From assembly GCA_910583735.1 (NCBI GenBank), contig CAJTXS010000003.1:62001-126000 (forward strand): a DNA stretch of 64,000 nt, written 5' to 3'. Numbering within the stretch: the stretch's first letter is position 1; each line of letters starts with the position of its first letter. Source of the stretch: an uncultured Christensenella sp. (lineage in GTDB: Bacteria; Bacillota; Clostridia; Christensenellales; UBA3700). Positions 51,210 to 59,421 of the stretch are shown here, one piece after another. The notes beneath the pieces were generated by a model. That model worked only from the letters and a program-made list of their open reading frames with translations, searched no databases and was not told the DNA's origin. The translations under genes were made by a program, and so were the position numbers.

Positions 51210-51934
51210 ACATCGGAGTGATTTTTGCGGGCGGAGTTGGCAGCAGAATGCGCAGCAAGGACAAGCCCAAGCAGTTTCTCGAGATATTCGGCAGACCTAT
51301 TATTATACACACGCTCGAGCATTTCGAGAATAATGCCGATATTGACGCGGTGGTCATCTCCTGCGTAGAGGAGTGGATAGATTATCTGCGCGCGCAGATC
51401 GAGAGGTTCGGACTGCGCAAGGTTAAGAAGATAGTTGCCGGCGGCAATAGCGGGCAGTTGTCCATATACAACGGATTGCGCGCGGCTAAGGAGATAGCGG
51501 GACAGCAAGAGAGCATAGCGCTCATCCACGACGGCGTGCGCCCGCTCATCAACGGCAAATTGCTATCCGACAATATCGCGTGCGTCAAGGAGCACGGCTC
51601 GGCTATTACCGCGGGCATAGTCAAGGAGACTATCGTAGTTACGGACAAGGACGGCTGCGTGGAGCAAGTCCCCACCAGGGATAAGTCGCGGGTCGCTAAG
51701 GCGCCGCAGAGCTTTTGGCTGAGCGAAATATTGGAGGCTCACGAGCGGGCTATGAGCGAAGGCGTATACGACACCGTGGATTCTTGCACGCTGATGCACA
51801 GATACGGACACAAGCTTTATATGGTGGACGGTCCTTATGACAATATCAAGATTACCACGCCCGACGACTATTATGCCATGAGGGCGATACTGGAAGCCAA
51901 GGAAAACGCGCAGATCTACGGCGAGGAGGAGTGA
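51206..51934 (+). CDS. TarI/IspD-like cytidylyltransferase
   Basis: 242 residues of the IspD/TarI fold: IGVIFAGGVGSRMRSKDKPK at the CTP site, SIALIHDGVRPLI and ITAGIVKETIVVTD, then VDGPYDNIKITTPDDYYAMR. The last segment and the context (LicD, glycan genes) favour TarI, which makes CDP-ribitol, over IspD of the isoprenoid pathway; IspD often ends soon after a similar motif. There is no TarJ reductase next to it; the following gene is an epimerase. So a CDP-activated polyol other than ribitol is also possible. Confidence 0.82.
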   Translation: MNIGVIFAGGVGSRMRSKDKPKQFLEIFGRPIIIHTLEHFENNADIDAVVISCVEEWIDYLRAQIERFGLRKVKKIVAGGNSGQLSIYNGLRAAKEIAGQQESIALIHDGVRPLINGKLLSDNIACVKEHGSAITAGIVKETIVVTDKDGCVEQVPTRDKSRVAKAPQSFWLSEILEAHERAMSEGVYDTVDSCTLMHRYGHKLYMVDGPYDNIKITTPDDYYAMRAILEAKENAQIYGEEE

Positions 51935-52926
51935 GCGATATGGATCTCTCCCGTCTTAATGGCAGCTCGGTGCTCGTGACCGGCGCGAGCGGACTTATCG
52001 GTCGCAATATCGTAGCGAGGCTACTTGCCTGCGAGTGCGTTACCGTATATGCGCTTGTGCGCGACGAGGTCAGGGCGCGCAAGGCGTTTGCCGCATTGCC
52101 TCAAGACAATCTTCGATATATTGCGCAAGATATATGCAAGTTGCTGCCTGAAGATATGGGCGTAGACTATATTATACACTGCGCGTCGCATACGGCTAGC
52201 AAGGACTTTATCGAGCGTCCCGTCGAAGTAATCGTAGATATCTTGACGGGGGCGAGGAATATACTCGAGTTTGCTAAGGTCAATAACTCGCGCAGCCTCG
52301 TATATCTGTCGTCTATGGAAGTGTACGGCTCTCCTACGGACGGGAGCAAAGTATATGAGACGTCTGCGTCTCACCTCGACACCATGCAGGCACGCTCGTC
52401 TTATCCCGAAGCCAAGCGGGCTTGCGAGTGTCTGTGCGCCGCATATGCCGCGCAGTATAACATTAATGCCAAGGCGGTTAGGCTTACGCAGACATTCGGC
52501 AGAGGCGTGTCGTATAACGATAAACGAGTCTTTGCGGAGTTCGCAAGGTGCGCGATAGAGGGCAGAGACATAGTGCTCAAGACCAAGGGCGAGACAATGC
52601 GCAATTATCTATCCACAGATGACGCCGCAGACGCGATATTAACCGTATTGCTGGACGGCAAGGCCGGAGAGGCATACAACGCCGCTAACGAAGATACTTA
52701 TTGCTCCATCTGCGACATGGCGCATATGGTGGCAGATAATTTCGGGCAAGGCAGAGTGGGAGTACGGATAGAGGAGCAGGACATAGCGCTGTTCGGCTAT
52801 GCGCCTACGCTCAAGATGGATCTGTCTGCGGCTAAACTTAAGGCGCTCGGCTGGAGCGCGAAAAAAGGTCTTAAAGAGATGTTCGCCGAGACAATCGAAG
52901 ATATGAAGAAACAGGCAGCGGACTGA
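51931..52926 (+). CDS. NAD-dependent epimerase/dehydratase (extended SDR)
   Basis: 331 residues. VLVTGASGLIGRNIVARLL binds NAD(P); DYIIHCASHTASKDFIERPV, YLSSMEVYGSPTDGSK (catalytic serine region) and SYPEAKRACECLCAAYA (YxxxK) form the active site; RLTQTFGRG and a MRNYLST.DAADAIL segment follow. It overlaps the cytidylyltransferase by four bases, which suggests that the two act on the same precursor. Substrate unknown. Confidence 0.87.
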   Translation: MSDMDLSRLNGSSVLVTGASGLIGRNIVARLLACECVTVYALVRDEVRARKAFAALPQDNLRYIAQDICKLLPEDMGVDYIIHCASHTASKDFIERPVEVIVDILTGARNILEFAKVNNSRSLVYLSSMEVYGSPTDGSKVYETSASHLDTMQARSSYPEAKRACECLCAAYAAQYNINAKAVRLTQTFGRGVSYNDKRVFAEFARCAIEGRDIVLKTKGETMRNYLSTDDAADAILTVLLDGKAGEAYNAANEDTYCSICDMAHMVADNFGQGRVGVRIEEQDIALFGYAPTLKMDLSAAKLKALGWSAKKGLKEMFAETIEDMKKQAAD

Positions 52927-52928
52927 TA

Positions 52929-54362
52929 GTGGCACAGAAAATAACTACAAAAAAATTTGCGACCAACGTTATCGTATCGATTGCGGCGCAGATCATATCG
53001 CTTGCGGTAAGCGTAATACTCAACCTCGTCGTTCCTAAGCTGATCGATGAGTTTCAGTACGCTTATTGGCAGGTATACGTGCTATACTCGGGCTATGTGG
53101 GGATACTGCATTTCGGATTGCTTGACGGATTGGTCTTGCGCTACTCGAGATACGATTACGAGGAGCTCGACCGCGAGAGATTGCGCTCGCAATTCAAGAT
53201 ACTCTTATTCTTTACATCGGCAGTAACATTGATTATTGCCGCGGTGTCCGCGTTTTCCTTGGGCGGGGCGTATAAATATATCTTTATACTCGTAGCCGCC
53301 GCAGTCATTACCAAGAACATGGTTACATATAGCTCGTATATGTTCCAGATAACCAATAGGATAAGTAAGTATGCCGTATTGACTATAGCGCAAAGGCTTG
53401 CGTACGGACTTACGGTAGTCATATTGCTGGTGTGCAAGGTCAATAACTTCTATTGGTACTGCATAGCCGACTTGGTAGGCGATTGCGTGGGAATAGCGAT
53501 AGGCTTTGTATTTAACAGGGGACTGTATTTCGGCAAGTCGCTTAAGCCGAAAGAAGCTTTCAAGGAACTGAAAGAAAATATATCGTCGGGCATACTGCTC
53601 ATGCTTGCCAACTGGTCGGCGATGTTGATAGTGGGCGGCGCTAAGATGATAATCCAGTGGCACTGGGACGAATTGGTATTCGGTAAGGTGTCTTTTGCAT
53701 TCAGCGTGTCCAATCTATTCTTGGTGTTCATTACGGCAATCAGCGTCGTGCTTTTCCCGTCTCTTAAGCGCATTGACGAGGACAAGCTCCCGCAGATGTA
53801 CAAGAATATACGTGGCATACTGTCTCCGTTGCTCTTTTTCTGCATGATATTCTACTTCCTCGGTAGCTGGATTCTCAACTTGTGGTTGCCAAAGTATGCG
53901 GACAGCTTGGTATATCTCGGCGTGCTGTTGCCTATTATCATATATTCTTCCAAGGTCAGCTTGCTCACCAACAACTATCTTAAAGTATTCAGGAAAGAGA
54001 AGATAATGCTGGTTGTCAATCTCATATCCATTGCGCTCGGAGCCGCGGCTTTCTCGCTGTGCGCGTATGTGTTCGATAACCTCTTTGCCGTGCTCGTCAG
54101 CGTAGTGTGCGTGATTATGTTCAATTCCATACTGTCCGAGATATGCGTGCTGAGAGTAATCAAGGTTAAGATTATCAAGGACTTTATATTAGAGATAATA
54201 ATGACGGTAGGATTTATACTGTCGGCAAGCCTGCTCAATCTGTGGCAGGGATGCCTTGTGTACGCGGGGCTGTTCGCGCTGTACTGTATAGTCAATTACA
54301 AGTCGGTCATTGCGACTTTTAAGATGATATTTAACCGAAAGAAGGAGGTTAAAGAGGAATGA
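52929..54362 (+). CDS. Wzx-like polysaccharide flippase (MOP superfamily)
   Basis: 477 residues with about fourteen hydrophobic segments, beginning with KFATNVIVSIAAQIISLAVS and VPKLIDEFQYAYWQVYVLYS. The profile and NLFLVFITAISVVLFPSLKR match the O-antigen/teichoic-acid exporters. It should flip the lipid-linked repeat unit to the outer face. Initiator is GTG two bases after the epimerase stop; the end overlaps rfbA by four bases. Confidence 0.88.
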   Translation: MAQKITTKKFATNVIVSIAAQIISLAVSVILNLVVPKLIDEFQYAYWQVYVLYSGYVGILHFGLLDGLVLRYSRYDYEELDRERLRSQFKILLFFTSAVTLIIAAVSAFSLGGAYKYIFILVAAAVITKNMVTYSSYMFQITNRISKYAVLTIAQRLAYGLTVVILLVCKVNNFYWYCIADLVGDCVGIAIGFVFNRGLYFGKSLKPKEAFKELKENISSGILLMLANWSAMLIVGGAKMIIQWHWDELVFGKVSFAFSVSNLFLVFITAISVVLFPSLKRIDEDKLPQMYKNIRGILSPLLFFCMIFYFLGSWILNLWLPKYADSLVYLGVLLPIIIYSSKVSLLTNNYLKVFRKEKIMLVVNLISIALGAAAFSLCAYVFDNLFAVLVSVVCVIMFNSILSEICVLRVIKVKIIKDFILEIIMTVGFILSASLLNLWQGCLVYAGLFALYCIVNYKSVIATFKMIFNRKKEVKEE

Positions 54363-55243
54363 AAGGTATTATTCTCGCGGGAGGCAGCGGCACGAGGCTG
54401 TATCCTCTCACGCTGGTTACGAGCAAGCAGCTGTTGCCCGTGTACGACAAGCCTATGATTTATTATCCGCTGTCCACGCTTATGGAGGCGGGCATTAAGG
54501 ATATATTGATTATATCTACACCATGCGATACGCCGCGATTCGAGGAACTTCTCGGCGACGGCTCCAAGCTGGGCATTAAGCTGTCTTATGCCGTCCAGCC
54601 CTCGCCCGACGGATTGGCGCAAGCCTTCTTGATAGGAGAGGAGTTCATAGGCAGAGACAGCGTTGCGATGATACTGGGCGACAATATCTTCTACGGACAT
54701 GGCTTTTCGCGTATGCTTAAGGAGGCGGGACGCAATGCGGATAAGGGTAAGGCGACTATATTCGGATACGGCGTAAGAGACCCCCAGCGCTTCGGCATTG
54801 TCGAGATAGACAAGGACGGCAATGCTCTGTCCGTCGAGGAGAAGCCCGCTCACCCCAAGTCCAATTACTGTATTACGGGGCTGTATTTTTATGACAATCG
54901 CGCGGTTAAGTTCGCTAAGAGCATTAAGCCGTCCAAGCGCGGCGAGCTGGAGATAACGGATATTAATAGGATGTACTTGGACAGCGGCGACCTCACGGTC
55001 CAGATATTGGACAGAGGCTTTGCGTGGCTGGATACGGGCACAATGGACAGCTTATTCGAGGCGTCGGAGTTCGTGCGAGTATTGTCGCAGAGACAGGACG
55101 TCACCATCTCCGCGCCCGAAGAGATAGCATACGGCAACGGCTGGATTGGCAGAGACAGGCTGGTCTCTATCGCCGAGAGCTACGGCAAGTCGTCGTACGG
55201 CGCGCACCTCAAGAAGGTGGCAGGTATCAAGGAGGATAACTGA
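54359..55243 (+). CDS. rfbA: Glucose-1-phosphate thymidylyltransferase RfbA
   Basis: 294 residues, first enzyme of dTDP-L-rhamnose synthesis. KGIILAGGSGTRLYPLTLVT and SKQLLPVYDKPMIYYPLSTL form the nucleotide site; ILGDNIFYGHGF supplies the metal aspartate; EKPAHPKSNYCITGLYFYDN and RGFAWLDTGTMDSLFEASEF are diagnostic. AGGAGG precedes it. Confidence 0.97.
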   Translation: MKGIILAGGSGTRLYPLTLVTSKQLLPVYDKPMIYYPLSTLMEAGIKDILIISTPCDTPRFEELLGDGSKLGIKLSYAVQPSPDGLAQAFLIGEEFIGRDSVAMILGDNIFYGHGFSRMLKEAGRNADKGKATIFGYGVRDPQRFGIVEIDKDGNALSVEEKPAHPKSNYCITGLYFYDNRAVKFAKSIKPSKRGELEITDINRMYLDSGDLTVQILDRGFAWLDTGTMDSLFEASEFVRVLSQRQDVTISAPEEIAYGNGWIGRDRLVSIAESYGKSSYGAHLKKVAGIKEDN

Positions 55244-55245
55244 TT

Positions 55246-56268
55246 ATGAATATTATTGTGACGGGCGGAGCGGGATTTATAGGCAGCAACTTTATATTCC
55301 ACATGCTTGCAAAGTATCCCGACTATCGCATAATCTGTCTGGACAAGCTCACATACGCGGGTAATCTTTCTACGCTCGAGTGCGTTATGGACAACCCCAA
55401 TTTCTCTTTTGTAAAGGCGGATATTTGCGACAGAGAGGCGGTATACGCGCTGTTTGAGAGAGAAAAGCCCGATATGGTAGTCAACTTCGCCGCCGAAAGC
55501 CACGTGGACAGGAGTATAGACAATCCGAGCATATTCCTGCACACCAATATTATCGGCACGTCGGTGCTTATGGATGCATGTCTCAAGTACGGCATCGAGC
55601 GTTATCATCAAGTGTCTACGGACGAAGTGTACGGCGACTTGCCGCTTGATCGTCCCGACCTCTTTTTTACGGAAGAGACTCCTTTGCACACGAGCAGCCC
55701 TTATTCTTCGAGCAAGGCGTCGGCAGACCTGCTCGTGCTCGCCTATCACAGGACTTACGGGCTCAATGTAAGTATCAGCCGCTGCTCCAACAACTACGGT
55801 CCATATCACTTCCCCGAGAAGCTCATACCGCTTACCATAGTCAACGCGCTTGCTAATAAGGCTCTGCCCGTATACGGCAAGGGCGAGAACGTACGCGATT
55901 GGCTGTATGTGGAGGACCATTGCAAGGCTATCGACTTGATTATCCATAAGGGCAGAGTGGGCGAAGTGTATAACATCGGCGGACATAACGAGATGAAGAA
56001 TATCGATATCGTCAAGATAATATGCCGTCTTTTGGGCAAGAGCGAGGATTTGATTACTTATGTTGCCGACCGCAAGGGTCACGACATGCGCTATGCCATA
56101 GACCCTGCCAAGATACACGCCGAGTTGGGCTGGCTGCCCGAGACCAAATTTGCCGACGGTATACGCAAGACGGTGGATTGGTACCTCAACAACCGTAAGT
56201 GGTGGGAAGATATCGTATCGGGAGAGTATCGCGATTATTACGACAAGATGTACGGTAATCGCGGTTAA
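55246..56268 (+). CDS. rfbB: dTDP-glucose 4,6-dehydratase RfbB
   Basis: 340 residues, second step of the pathway. IIVTGGAGFIGSNFIFHML binds NAD; FAAESHVDRSIDNPSIFLHT, STDEVYGDL, SPYSSSKASADLLVLAYHRT (YxxxK) and NNYGPYHFPEKLIPL are standard for the enzyme. Starts two bases after rfbA with GGAGG. A 208-base gap separates it from rfbD. Confidence 0.97.
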   Translation: MNIIVTGGAGFIGSNFIFHMLAKYPDYRIICLDKLTYAGNLSTLECVMDNPNFSFVKADICDREAVYALFEREKPDMVVNFAAESHVDRSIDNPSIFLHTNIIGTSVLMDACLKYGIERYHQVSTDEVYGDLPLDRPDLFFTEETPLHTSSPYSSSKASADLLVLAYHRTYGLNVSISRCSNNYGPYHFPEKLIPLTIVNALANKALPVYGKGENVRDWLYVEDHCKAIDLIIHKGRVGEVYNIGGHNEMKNIDIVKIICRLLGKSEDLITYVADRKGHDMRYAIDPAKIHAELGWLPETKFADGIRKTVDWYLNNRKWWEDIVSGEYRDYYDKMYGNRG

Positions 56269-56454
56269 GCCTTTCGGAATTGTGACGGTTTTTCCGGCTT
56301 ATGGCAGCGCGTAGATAGAGTATAATGCTTTCGCGCTCAGCAGACCTTACTAAAGGCAGCGGCTCGCTCGAGGCGGATATATCTACAATTATACCAAGTC
56401 GAATTTATCGAAGGACGCCGCGTTATTGCCGAGGCATATGCGATAGTGACTATA

Positions 56455-56460
56455 TATAAT
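56455..56460 (+). promoter_or_regulatory. Possible internal -10 box before rfbD
   Basis: TATAAT 16 bases before the rfbD ATG, with no good -35. Another TATAAT lies at 56321. The 208-base gap may thus allow separate expression of rfbDC. Confidence 0.3.
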
Positions 56461-56476
56461 AGGGATAAGGAATAAG

Positions 56477-57349
56477 ATGAAAGTATTGGTTACCGGTGTC
56501 AAGGGACAGCTGGGTTACGACACGGTGCAAGAGCTGTTAAGGCGCGGGCACGAGGCAATCGGAGTGGATATCGAGGATATGGATATTACCGACGCCTGTG
56601 CAGTATCGCGCGTTATATCTTCCGTAAGACCCGATGCGGTCGTTCATTGTGCGGCATGGACCGCCGTCGACGCTGCCGAAGAGGAGTGCAACAGAGATAA
56701 GGTGCGCCTTATCAACGCCGTAGGCACGGAGAATGTCGCCAATGAGTGCAAGCGTATAGGCGCCAAGATGATGTATATCTCCACCGACTACGTATTCGAC
56801 GGACAGGGCGACAAGCCTTGGGAAGCGGACTGTAAGGACTACAGGCCGCTTAACGTATACGGCAGCACTAAGCTCGAGGGCGAGCTTAAGGTATCGACTG
56901 TCTTGGACAAGTATTTTATAGTGCGTATCGCTTGGGTATTCGGCGCGCACGGCAATAACTTCGTCAAGACTATGCTTAGGGTGGGCGCATCGCATAGCAG
57001 TCTCAAGGTGGTTAAGGACCAGATAGGTACGCCGACGTATACATTTGACCTCGCAAGGTTGCTTGTCGATATGATAGAGACGGATAAGTACGGATATTAT
57101 CACGCTACCAACGAGGGCGGATATATAGGCTGGAACGACTTCGCCGAGGCGATATTCGCCGCCGCGGGATATGACACGCAGGTTGTGCCCGTCACTACTC
57201 GAGAGTACGGCTTGAGCAAGGCGGCAAGACCGTTCAACAGCAGGCTGGACAAGAGCAAACTTACCGCATGCGGATTTGCGCCCTTGCCTCACTGGAAGGA
57301 CGCGTTATGCAGATATCTTAAGGAGATAGATTACAGATGGGACAGATAA
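56477..57349 (+). CDS. rfbD: dTDP-4-dehydrorhamnose reductase RfbD
   Basis: 290 residues, last step of dTDP-L-rhamnose synthesis. KVLVTGVKGQLGYDTVQELL is the cofactor motif; VHCAAWTAVDAAEEECNRDK, ISTDYVFDGQG and PLNVYGSTKLEGELKV (YxxxK) are diagnostic. Its end overlaps the rfbC start by 13 bases. Confidence 0.95.
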   Translation: MKVLVTGVKGQLGYDTVQELLRRGHEAIGVDIEDMDITDACAVSRVISSVRPDAVVHCAAWTAVDAAEEECNRDKVRLINAVGTENVANECKRIGAKMMYISTDYVFDGQGDKPWEADCKDYRPLNVYGSTKLEGELKVSTVLDKYFIVRIAWVFGAHGNNFVKTMLRVGASHSSLKVVKDQIGTPTYTFDLARLLVDMIETDKYGYYHATNEGGYIGWNDFAEAIFAAAGYDTQVVPVTTREYGLSKAARPFNSRLDKSKLTACGFAPLPHWKDALCRYLKEIDYRWDR

Positions 57350-57945
57350 AAGTTACTTATACCCCTATCGAGGGACTCGCGGTTATTGAGCCCGCTGTGC
57401 ACGGCGACAGCCGCGGATACTTTACTGAGACTTACAATAAGCGCGATATGGCTGATGCGGGTCTTAATATGGACTTCGTACAAGACAATCAGTCAATGAG
57501 CGTAAAGGGCGTGCTGCGCGGACTGCATTACCAGAAACAATATCCGCAAGGTAAACTCGTGCGCGTGGTCAGAGGCGAAGTGTACGACGTAGCGGTTGAC
57601 TTGCGTAAGGGCAGCAAGACTTACTCTAAGTGGTACGGCGTACTCCTCAGCGCCGACAACAAGAAGCAATTCTATATCCCCGAGGGCTTTGCGCACGGCT
57701 TTTTGGTGCTTAGCGACGTGGCGGAGTTTTGTTACAAGGTGACTGATTTCTACCACCCGGGCGACGAGGGCGGACTTGCTTGGAACGACCCTGCCGTAGG
57801 TATCGATTGGGGAGTCGTCGGAGATTACAGGGGCAGCGCGGATGCCGAGGGCTATACGCTTAAAGACGGCACGCCGCTCATATTGAGCGACAAGGATTGT
57901 AAGTGGTCTACGCTCAAGGATACTTTTTCGTTCGACAGTCTATAA
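57337..57945 (+). CDS. rfbC: dTDP-4-dehydrorhamnose 3,5-epimerase RfbC
   Basis: 202 residues of the RmlC cupin: HGDSRGYFTETYNKRDMADA, FVQDNQSMSVKGVLRGLHYQ (catalytic histidine region), GKLVRVVRGEVYDVAVDLRK and IPEGFAHGFLVLSDVAEFCY. Third enzyme of the pathway. Order ABDC rather than ABCD or ACBD. Last gene of the polysaccharide locus. Confidence 0.95.
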   Translation: MGQIKVTYTPIEGLAVIEPAVHGDSRGYFTETYNKRDMADAGLNMDFVQDNQSMSVKGVLRGLHYQKQYPQGKLVRVVRGEVYDVAVDLRKGSKTYSKWYGVLLSADNKKQFYIPEGFAHGFLVLSDVAEFCYKVTDFYHPGDEGGLAWNDPAVGIDWGVVGDYRGSADAEGYTLKDGTPLILSDKDCKWSTLKDTFSFDSL

Positions 57946-58095
57946 GCTCGAATGCTTTATGACCGATTGCGCGCAAAGCGATAGAATAGGCTGATTGTGA
58001 GTACAACTAAATTTGACTTATATGATGCGGCTTGCTATTTGTTTGTCGCAGACATAGTATAATTATATTGTTAATATATAAAGTATAATATATTA

Positions 58096-58126
58096 AATCG
58101 GGGCGGCAAATATTGCCGCCCCGATT
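58096..58126. terminator. Strong terminator hairpin between converging genes
   Basis: A 14-bp perfect stem (AATCGGGGCGGCAA and complement) with a 3-base loop, 20 bases beyond the stop of the CvpA-like gene. On the minus strand it is followed by a T/A-rich tail; on the plus strand no T-run follows. It may serve both directions. Confidence 0.75.
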
Positions 58127-58145
58127 AACCGATGTCTGATATTAT

Positions 58146-58691
58146 TTAAGCGCCAGCAGAGACTTTGGACAGCGCGCCCACTATCTTGGAGAAGATATCC
58201 GCCTTGTACATCCAGGCGGCGAAGGGGTCGAGCGTAGCCACCGCTTCCTCGGGTGTGATCTGCTTAATCTGCTGTATGACGGTAACGTATACGTAGATTA
58301 CCAGTCCCGCGATGAAGAAGCCTATCACTCCGCCGAGCGCCGCTCCAAGCAGGCGATTGGTGAGTTTAAGCGCGCCCAGCTTATTAAATAATTTAAGTAT
58401 TACCGCTTTGATTATGCTGAGTACCGCGACGAACACCGCGAAGGTGAGCACGAATACTATCATCTCAGCAAGGAAAGGCGACAGCCAAGACTGGTTGAAG
58501 TAATTCCTTTCGGCGACCAGCTGAAGCAGTTTGGGCGCGGCGAGCGCGGTCAAGCCTATACTTGCGCCGAGCACCACTACAGACAGAGCGGTGCGGAGCA
58601 GTCCCTTCCACAGTCCTATCAGAAGGCATAACACAAATATTACCGCAGCGACGATAGATACCACCGATACGGAAGACAAAAGAAAAGTCAT
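58146..58691 (-). CDS. CvpA-like membrane protein
   Basis: 181 residues with four helices: VVSIVAAVIFVLCLLIGLWK at the start, the second near VVVLGASIGLTALAAPKLL, then VFVLTFAVFVAVLSIIKAV and GAALGGVIGFFIAGLVIYVY. The spacing and the R/K-rich LFNKLGALKLTNRLLG loop match the CvpA family, whose role in membrane or cell-wall homeostasis is not well defined. Start ATG at 58691 follows GGAGG; an upstream in-frame ATG is not preferred. Confidence 0.8.
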   Translation of the reverse strand: MTFLLSSVSVVSIVAAVIFVLCLLIGLWKGLLRTALSVVVLGASIGLTALAAPKLLQLVAERNYFNQSWLSPFLAEMIVFVLTFAVFVAVLSIIKAVILKLFNKLGALKLTNRLLGAALGGVIGFFIAGLVIYVYVTVIQQIKQITPEEAVATLDPFAAWMYKADIFSKIVGALSKVSAGA

Positions 58692-58827
58692 AAGTACATC
58701 CTCCCGATAGATTATTATCCACATAATTATATTTTATACGCCTTAGATAGTCAATCGTTGGTATAGAAAAGAGACGCTTTTAGAATAAATCGGTATAAAC
58801 TTCTTACTTGCTGTCAACAACCAAATC

Positions 58828-59328
58828 ATGGACAAGATGCAGGTAGTGGTGATGTGCATAGGCACAATGAAGGTGATAGGCGACAGCGTGGGCCCCAGAG
58901 TGGGGGATATACTCAAGGCGGATAACATAGATTGTTATGTATACGGCGACAGCGTAGGCAACATCAACGCGTGCAAGATAGACGTCTACGAGCAGCTTTT
59001 GCGCGCATGTCACGCGGGCGATATAGTGATAGCCGTAGACGCCGCGCTGGGCGAAAAGGGCGACGTGGGCAAGATAAAGGTAGTCGGCAACGGACTGCGT
59101 CCCGGCAAGGCGCTGGGCAGGAGCGGCAATCCCATAGGAGATATAGGCGTGCTTGCGGTAGTGGGCGAGAGGTCGGAAGACAACTTCGCCACGCTTGCGG
59201 GCGGCGACGTGCATTTTATAGAGGCGATGGCGCAGAAGACCGCCGCCACCGTACACGCATTGGTAAAATATATAGGCGCGGCGGCAGCGTCGCCGAGCAC
59301 ATCGTACGGCGCGGTGGCGACCCCGTAA
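58828..59328 (+). CDS. YyaC-like (DUF1256) spore protein, GPR-fold
   Basis: 166 residues. VVMCIGTMKVIGDSVGPRVG, YGDSVGNINACKI and IVIAVDAALGEKGDVGKIKV, then PGKALGRSGNPIGDIGVLAV follow the YyaC family, which shares the fold of the germination protease GPR and is conserved in spore formers. The metal/active-site aspartates (GDSVGP and VDAALG) are present. The upstream sequence lacks a good ribosome site, so the start could be three codons further on. Ends in a short Ala/Ser-rich tail. Confidence 0.82.
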   Translation: MDKMQVVVMCIGTMKVIGDSVGPRVGDILKADNIDCYVYGDSVGNINACKIDVYEQLLRACHAGDIVIAVDAALGEKGDVGKIKVVGNGLRPGKALGRSGNPIGDIGVLAVVGERSEDNFATLAGGDVHFIEAMAQKTAATVHALVKYIGAAAASPSTSYGAVATP

Positions 59329-59362
59329 GGAGCGGGCGCAGATACGGTAAAACTTTATTTAC

Positions 59363-59391
59363 TTGACTGCGAGGGGGAAATATATTATTAT
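59363..59391 (+). promoter_or_regulatory. Promoter of ftsH
   Basis: TTGACT, 17 bases, TATTAT; GGGAG lies six bases before the GTG start. Confidence 0.7.
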
Positions 59392-59421
59392 TAATGCAGA
59401 CTATATAACCGGGAGACTACA

